Below, piece by piece: positions 45,730-49,510 of a stretch of 49,510 nt of DNA. Below the pieces are notes generated by a model, which was not told where the DNA came from, made no database searches, and was given only the letters and a program-made list of their open reading frames with translations. The DNA comes from an uncultured Collinsella sp. (GTDB taxonomy: Bacteria > Actinomycetota > Coriobacteriia > Coriobacteriales > Coriobacteriaceae), in contig CAKUFW010000006.1 of assembly GCA_934650975.1 (NCBI GenBank), positions 1 to 49,510 of the forward strand. Direction: 5' to 3'. A program made the position numbers and the translations under genes. How positions within the stretch are numbered: the first letter of the stretch is position 1; the number at the start of each line of letters is the position of its first letter.

Positions 45730-46617
45730 GTGACAACGATGGAGCGTCGTCCGGATTCCCGTGGCAAGGTTCGTGATATCTACGATGCCGGTGAAAACCT
45801 GCTGATGGTCGCCACCGACCGCATTTCTGCGTTCGACTTCATTCTTCCCGACGAGATTCCGTTTAAGGGAGAGGTGCTCAACCGCATCTCGGCATTCTGG
45901 TTCGATAAGTTTGCCGATATCGTCCCCAACCACCTCGTCTCCATCGACCCGGCGGATTTCCCCGAGGAGTTTGCCGAGTACCGTGACTATCTCGCTGGCC
46001 GCGCCATGCTGGTCAAGAAGGCCCAGACGATTCCTATCGAGTGCATCGTCCGCGGTTATCTGACCGGTTCGGGCAAGAAGACCTATGACGAGAACGGCAC
46101 CGTCTGCGGCATCCAGCTGCCCGAGGGCCTGACCGAGGCTTCCAAGCTCCCTGAGCCGCTGTTCACGCCGTCCACGAAGGCCGAGATCGGCGACCACGAC
46201 GAGAACATCTCGTTCGAGCGTTGCTGCGAGATCGTGGGCGAAGACATCGCCACACAGATTCGCGACCTGTCCCTTAAGATCTACAAGGCTGCCGCCGAGT
46301 ACGCTGCGACCCGTGGCATCATCATCGCCGACACCAAGTTCGAGTTTGGTGTCATCGATGGCAAGGTCACGTTGATCGACGAGTGCCTCACGCCCGACTC
46401 CAGCCGTTTCTGGCCTGCCGCCAGCTACGAGGAGGGCAAGATTCAGCCCAGCTACGACAAGCAATTCGTCCGCAATTGGCTCAAAGCCAACTGGGATATG
46501 ACGGGGGAGACTCCGCACCTGCCCGCCGAGGTCATCGATGGTACGTCCGAGCGCTATCGCGAGGCCTTCCAGATCATCACGGGCTCCCAGTTCACAAGCA
46601 TGAAGGAGAACGCATAA
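45730..46617 (+). CDS. purC: SAICAR synthetase
   Basis: The 295-residue ATP-dependent enzyme joins aspartate to CAIR in purine synthesis. Blocks RGKVRDIYDAGENLLMVATD, IECIVRGYLTGSG and DTKFEFGVIDGK, plus DECLTPDSSRFW, are typical. A GTG three codons earlier (45,721) overlaps AAGGAG, so the GTG at 45,730, 8 bp after AGGAG, is the better start. It follows the histidine kinase across a 109-bp gap and abuts the next gene. Confidence 0.96.
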   Translation: MTTMERRPDSRGKVRDIYDAGENLLMVATDRISAFDFILPDEIPFKGEVLNRISAFWFDKFADIVPNHLVSIDPADFPEEFAEYRDYLAGRAMLVKKAQTIPIECIVRGYLTGSGKKTYDENGTVCGIQLPEGLTEASKLPEPLFTPSTKAEIGDHDENISFERCCEIVGEDIATQIRDLSLKIYKAAAEYAATRGIIIADTKFEFGVIDGKVTLIDECLTPDSSRFWPAASYEEGKIQPSYDKQFVRNWLKANWDMTGETPHLPAEVIDGTSERYREAFQIITGSQFTSMKENA

Positions 46618-47193
46618 GTGAGTACCCGTAGCGCCACGAACAAGCGCACGCAATCCCACGAGGTTACCGGGGTTGCGCGCAAGTCCGCCGCATCCGCTAA
46701 GCCCGCTCGCCAGGCAGCGAGCTCTGTCCGTGTCGTGCCGGCATCATCTAAGGCACGTCGTAAGGAGCTCGAGAAGGGCGAGAACCTCGAGGGTCTCTCT
46801 AAAGAGGAGAAGCGCGCCCGCAAGGCCAAGCAGCGTGCCAAGGAAGATCGCATCTATACGGTGTCGAATATCCTCCTCAAGCAGGATGAGGACTACACCA
46901 AGCGTCGTCGTATCTGGTGGGCCGTGCTCGCCATCGGCATGGTGCTCGTCGTGGCAATTTGGGCTTCGTTCTACTTCGCTCCCGGCGGCACGGTGTCCAG
47001 TCCCGTCCAGATGGTCGGCATCGTTTTGTCCTACGCCATCATTCTGGGTGACTTTATCTACGACTTTGTCCGCATTCGTCCCCTGCGTAACATGTATCGC
47101 ACACAGGCCGAGGGCATGTCCGATAACAAGCTCAACGCTCTTATCGAGCGCTCTGCTGCCGAGGAGGACAAGAAGGCCTCCAAGAAGAAGTAG
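46618..47193 (+). CDS. Membrane protein with basic N-terminus, unknown function
   Basis: The protein has 191 residues. The first 95 are rich in Lys/Arg/Ala/Glu and look disordered. Two membrane helices follow at about 99-120 and 130-152, then a basic C-terminal helix ending KKASKKK. The GTG at 46,618 begins right after the purC stop, so it is probably read with purC. I do not recognise the family; similar short proteins occur widely in actinobacteria. Confidence 0.75.
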   Translation: MSTRSATNKRTQSHEVTGVARKSAASAKPARQAASSVRVVPASSKARRKELEKGENLEGLSKEEKRARKAKQRAKEDRIYTVSNILLKQDEDYTKRRRIWWAVLAIGMVLVVAIWASFYFAPGGTVSSPVQMVGIVLSYAIILGDFIYDFVRIRPLRNMYRTQAEGMSDNKLNALIERSAAEEDKKASKKK

Positions 47194-47223
47194 CGTTTGT
47201 ATTCATACTTATCGCTAAGATAT

Positions 47224-47254
47224 AAGGCGCGTCGTTTTTGCGGCGCGCCTTTTT
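47224..47254 (+). terminator. Rho-independent terminator before the aminopeptidase
   Basis: AAGGCGCG at 47,224-47,231 and CGCGCCTT at 47,244-47,251 form the stem, followed by TTT. Confidence 0.85.
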
Positions 47255-47282
47255 ACTGTTCTATAGATAGATGGAGTGGCAC

Positions 47283-48563
47283 ATGATTCGAGCTGCCCTG
47301 ACGGTCGAAGAAGCTCTGGAGGGCATGAAGGCCCTGGAGCCCAAGATTAAAAACTATGCGCGTCTGGTTGTCCGCAAGGGTGTAAACGTCAAGCCCGGCC
47401 AGGAGGTCGTCGTTCAGTCCCCGGTCGAGTGCGCGCCGTTTGCGCGCGTGGTGGTCGCTGAGGCTTACGCGGCCGGTGCTGGCCACGTGACAGTCATTTG
47501 GGCCGATGACGCCGTGACAAGGCTTACCTACGAGCATGTCGAGAAAAGCTATTTTGAGCAGACGCCCGAGTGGAAGCGCCTGCAGCTGGATTCCCTTGCC
47601 CAGGACGGTGCCTGTTTTATCTTTATCGAGGGTGCGGACCCCGCCGCCCTCAAGGGTATCGATCCTGCCAAGCCTGCCGCGGCTTCTAAGGCAAGGAATA
47701 CGCAGTGCAAGGTCTTCCGCCGTGGACTGGACTACAACATCAACCCGTGGTGCATCGCCGGCGCGCCGATCGCTGCATGGGCACGCGAGGTGTTCCCGGG
47801 AGACGCCGATGAGGTTGCAATCTATAAGCTGTGGAATGCGATCTTGCACACCGCTCGCGCCGATGGCCAGGACCCGGAGAGCGACTGGGAACTCCATGAC
47901 GCCGCATTCGAAAAGAACCTGCGTTTCCTGAACGACAATCGTTTCGACTGCCTGCATTACACCGCGGCAAATGGAACCGATTTGACGATTGGCATGACGA
48001 AGGGTCACGAGTGGGCCGGCGGCAAGGGTAAGACGCCCGATGGACATCCCTTCTTCCCCAATATCCCCACCGAGGAGGTTTTTACCTCGCCTGATCGTAT
48101 GCGTGCCGACGGTATCGTGTATTCGGCTATGCCGCTCATTCACCACGGCAATAAGGTCGACGATTTTTGGATTAAGTTCGAGGGCGGCCGCGTGGTGGAC
48201 TACGACGCTCGCGTGGGCAAGGCAACGCTGGCAAGCATTATCGAAACTGACGAGGGTGCCGCTCATCTGGGCGAGGTCGCGCTCATTTCCAAGAACACGC
48301 CGATTCGCGAAAGCGGCGTTCTATTCTATGACACGCTCTATGACGAGAACGCCAGCTGCCACCTTGCGTTGGGCGTCGGTTTCCCCGAGTGCATCGAAGG
48401 CGGATACGACATGTCCAAAGAGGAGCTTTTGGAGCACGGCGTTAACGTTTCGAGCACGCATGTCGACTTTATGATTGGCACGGACGATATCGACATTACG
48501 GGCATTACGCCTGATGGACGTGAAGTTGTGATTTTCCAGAACGGCCAATGGAGTTGGGAATAG
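47283..48563 (+). CDS. M29 family aminopeptidase
   Basis: The 426-residue metallopeptidase is of the thermophilic aminopeptidase (AmpS/PepS) type. Landmarks are ALEPKIKNYARLVVRKGVNV near the N-terminus, GMTKGHEWAGG and FPNIPTEEVFTSPDRMRADG, with the metal-binding Glu, and the C-terminal VDFMIGTDDIDITGI. The ATG at 47,271 lies over the ribosome-binding GGAG; the ATG at 47,283, six bases after it, is preferred. It trims N-terminal residues from peptides in the cytoplasm. Confidence 0.93.
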   Translation: MIRAALTVEEALEGMKALEPKIKNYARLVVRKGVNVKPGQEVVVQSPVECAPFARVVVAEAYAAGAGHVTVIWADDAVTRLTYEHVEKSYFEQTPEWKRLQLDSLAQDGACFIFIEGADPAALKGIDPAKPAAASKARNTQCKVFRRGLDYNINPWCIAGAPIAAWAREVFPGDADEVAIYKLWNAILHTARADGQDPESDWELHDAAFEKNLRFLNDNRFDCLHYTAANGTDLTIGMTKGHEWAGGKGKTPDGHPFFPNIPTEEVFTSPDRMRADGIVYSAMPLIHHGNKVDDFWIKFEGGRVVDYDARVGKATLASIIETDEGAAHLGEVALISKNTPIRESGVLFYDTLYDENASCHLALGVGFPECIEGGYDMSKEELLEHGVNVSSTHVDFMIGTDDIDITGITPDGREVVIFQNGQWSWE

Positions 48564-48582
48564 TCCCAGACCGTGGTACAAT
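48554..48582 (+). promoter_or_regulatory. tRNA-Lys promoter
   Basis: TTGGGA (48,554-48,559), a 17-bp spacer and TACAAT (48,577-48,582) overlap the stop codon of the aminopeptidase gene and end 9 bp before the tRNA. Confidence 0.7.
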
Positions 48583-48591
48583 GCCACCCGC

Positions 48592-48667
48592 GGGCCGTTA
48601 GCTCAGCTGGCAGAGCAGGGGACTTTTAATCCCAAGGTCCAGGGTTCGAACCCCTGACGGCCCACCA
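48592..48667 (+). tRNA. tRNA-Lys (anticodon UUU)
   Basis: Acceptor GGGCCGT/ACGGCCC, D arm GCTCAGCTGGCAGAGC, anticodon loop CTTTTAA and T arm CAGGGTTCGAACCCCTG make a normal cloverleaf with encoded CCA (48,665-48,667). It reads AAA and AAG codons. The gene's 3' 20 bases start the tandem repeat that follows. Confidence 0.96.
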
Positions 48668-49085
48668 TAGAATGGAAAGCGATCGACTCCGGTTGGTCGC
48701 TTTTTTTGTTGCCAAGGCATGGGTTCGAACCCGTCGGGGCGCGGAGCTGAGTAAACGCGTGAGCGTTTGCCAGCGCAGCGCGCAAGGCGCGAAGCGCCGC
48801 AGCGGCCGCCTGCGCAGCAGGCTGAACCCCTGACGGCCCACCATAGAATGGAAAGCGATCGACTCCGGTTGGTCGCTTTTTTTTGTTGCCAAGGCATGGG
48901 TTCGAACCCGTCGGGGCGCGGAGCTGAGTAAACGCGTGAGCGTTTGCCAGCGCAGCGCGCAAGGCGCGAAGCGCCGCAGCGGCCGCCTGCGCAGCAGGCT
49001 GAACCCCTGACGGCCCACCATAGAAAAGAAAGCGATCGACTCCGGTTGGTCGCTTTTTTGTTGCCGCGCCATGGGTTCGAACCCG
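48648..49085. repeat. Tandem tRNA-tail repeat, unit of about 176 bp, 2.5 copies
   Basis: Units start at 48,648, 48,824 and 49,001, spaced 176 and 177 bp. Each begins with the last 20 bases of tRNA-Lys including CCA (GAACCCCTGACGGCCCACCA). Then come the terminator, the palindromic T-arm core GGGTTCGAACCC, an AAACGC/GCGTTT hairpin, a run of GCGC-rich palindromes and GCAGCAGGCT. The first two units are almost identical, differing by one T. The third stops after ATGGGTTCGAACCCG. A long antisense ORF crosses the units but is an artefact of the repeats. Confidence 0.92.
48677..48707 (+). terminator. tRNA-Lys terminator, first of three tandem copies
   Basis: An 11-bp stem with two G-T pairs and a TCCG loop (48,677-48,702) is followed by T residues. 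Copies lie at 48,853-48,884 and 49,030-49,059. Confidence 0.93.
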
Positions 49086-49510
49086 AACTTCTCTATATAT
49101 AAGAACGCTTGGCGAACAAAACCTGCCTTTTACCGACGGGAAACAAATAGCTGATGCTTTTGGAGTAAAGTGACGCTCCAAAGATGACCGATGCCTTAAC
49201 ACCTATAAACCAGCTGGTCATCGCCAATATCAGAAGCCAATGCTTCGGTTTTAACCTCAGTGATGCGACTGAGGGATCTATTCATTTGTGAACAAATTAT
49301 GGAGTGCGCGATTCCCGCCCCCGGGGGCCCTCGGGTCTGGCAATATATCTCCTTGCCGCGCGGCCCGGTCGAACCGGGAACCACCGCAGGCGTGCACCTT
49401 GAGAACCGGATACTGCGAGGATGGACACTTCCGAGTGTCGCATCCGGGCAGACATCGAACCATTTGAAATGGTCTAACTTGGATTTGTTTTTCGCAAGGC
49501 CGCCGAGAGG
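49086..49510 (+). other. Non-coding stretch, possibly the leader of an rRNA operon
   Basis: No credible gene lies here. Several stems are visible: CTTTTGGAG/CTCCAAAG around 49,157-49,183, CCTCAGT/ACTGAGG at 49,255-49,274, and GGATG...CATCC around a GACACT/AGTGTC stem at about 49,419-49,445. CTTGAGAACCGGATACTG near 49,399 resembles sequences found before or within rRNA operons. The window ends before any 16S sequence, so the identification is tentative. Confidence 0.3.

Noticed and set aside
48648..49085. CRISPR array
   Set aside because: The unit is about 176 bp with only 2.5 copies and no spacer structure; it carries a tRNA tail and terminator.
48603..49202. A 199-residue antisense ORF across the tRNA-Lys region (repeats of GFSLLRRRPLRRFAP and SDQPESIAF)
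   Set aside because: It is antisense to a tRNA and its tandem tail copies; the ending GFEPWTLGL is the well-known false translation of antisense tRNA T arms.

Overview
The window is a chromosomal replication-origin region of a moderately GC-rich actinobacterium. The order dnaN-recF-dciA-gyrB-gyrA, a PafB/PafC pair, an exonuclease-DinG fusion and a GHKL ATPase gene directly upstream of dnaA point to Coriobacteriia, perhaps Collinsella. That placement is inference from gene content; no 16S rRNA gene lies in the window.

Region 1 (1-11,450) is read leftward: a GHKL ATPase/winged-helix gene, dnaA, dnaN, recF, dciA, gyrB, gyrA. Region 2 (11,798-16,840) is read rightward: rpmH, rnpA, yidD, yidC, khpB (jag), rsmG, three parS sites, parA, parB and a small membrane protein. 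The strand switch at about 11,450-11,700, identical sequence blocks on both sides of the ATPase-dnaA unit and an AT-rich stretch before dnaN suggest a bipartite oriC. Parts of region 1 and 2 make the initiator, clamp, helicase loader and gyrase; others segregate the origin (ParABS) and supply early ribosome, RNase P and membrane-insertion functions.

Region 3 (17,000-31,040) holds rlmN, ddl, an exonuclease-DinG helicase, the convergent pafBC regulators, a very large M28-peptidase-like membrane protein that appears to have lost most catalytic residues, a small membrane protein and an LPXTG surface adhesin with a thioester domain and CnaB repeats.

Region 4 (31,200-37,000) is a probable sugar-acid catabolic operon: UxaA-family dehydratase, orphan PTS EIIC, amidohydrolase and DapA-family aldolase. 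It diverges from an IclR regulator, and a perfect 30-bp palindrome sits in the shared promoter region.

Region 5 (37,000-49,510) carries tRNA-Gly(CCC), purB, a solute-binding protein with a diguanylate cyclase, a TSCPD protein with a Tat lipoprotein, an OmpR/HK two-component pair, purC, a membrane protein, an M29 aminopeptidase and tRNA-Lys(UUU). Both tRNA genes are followed by the same kind of palindrome-rich element, which re-copies the tRNA 3' end. At tRNA-Lys it is tandemly repeated with a unit of about 176 bp. The last 400 bases have no gene and may be the leader of an rRNA operon.

The best candidates for undescribed biology are the tRNA-tail element family, the ATPase/winged-helix gene in front of dnaA, and the split M28-like protein.
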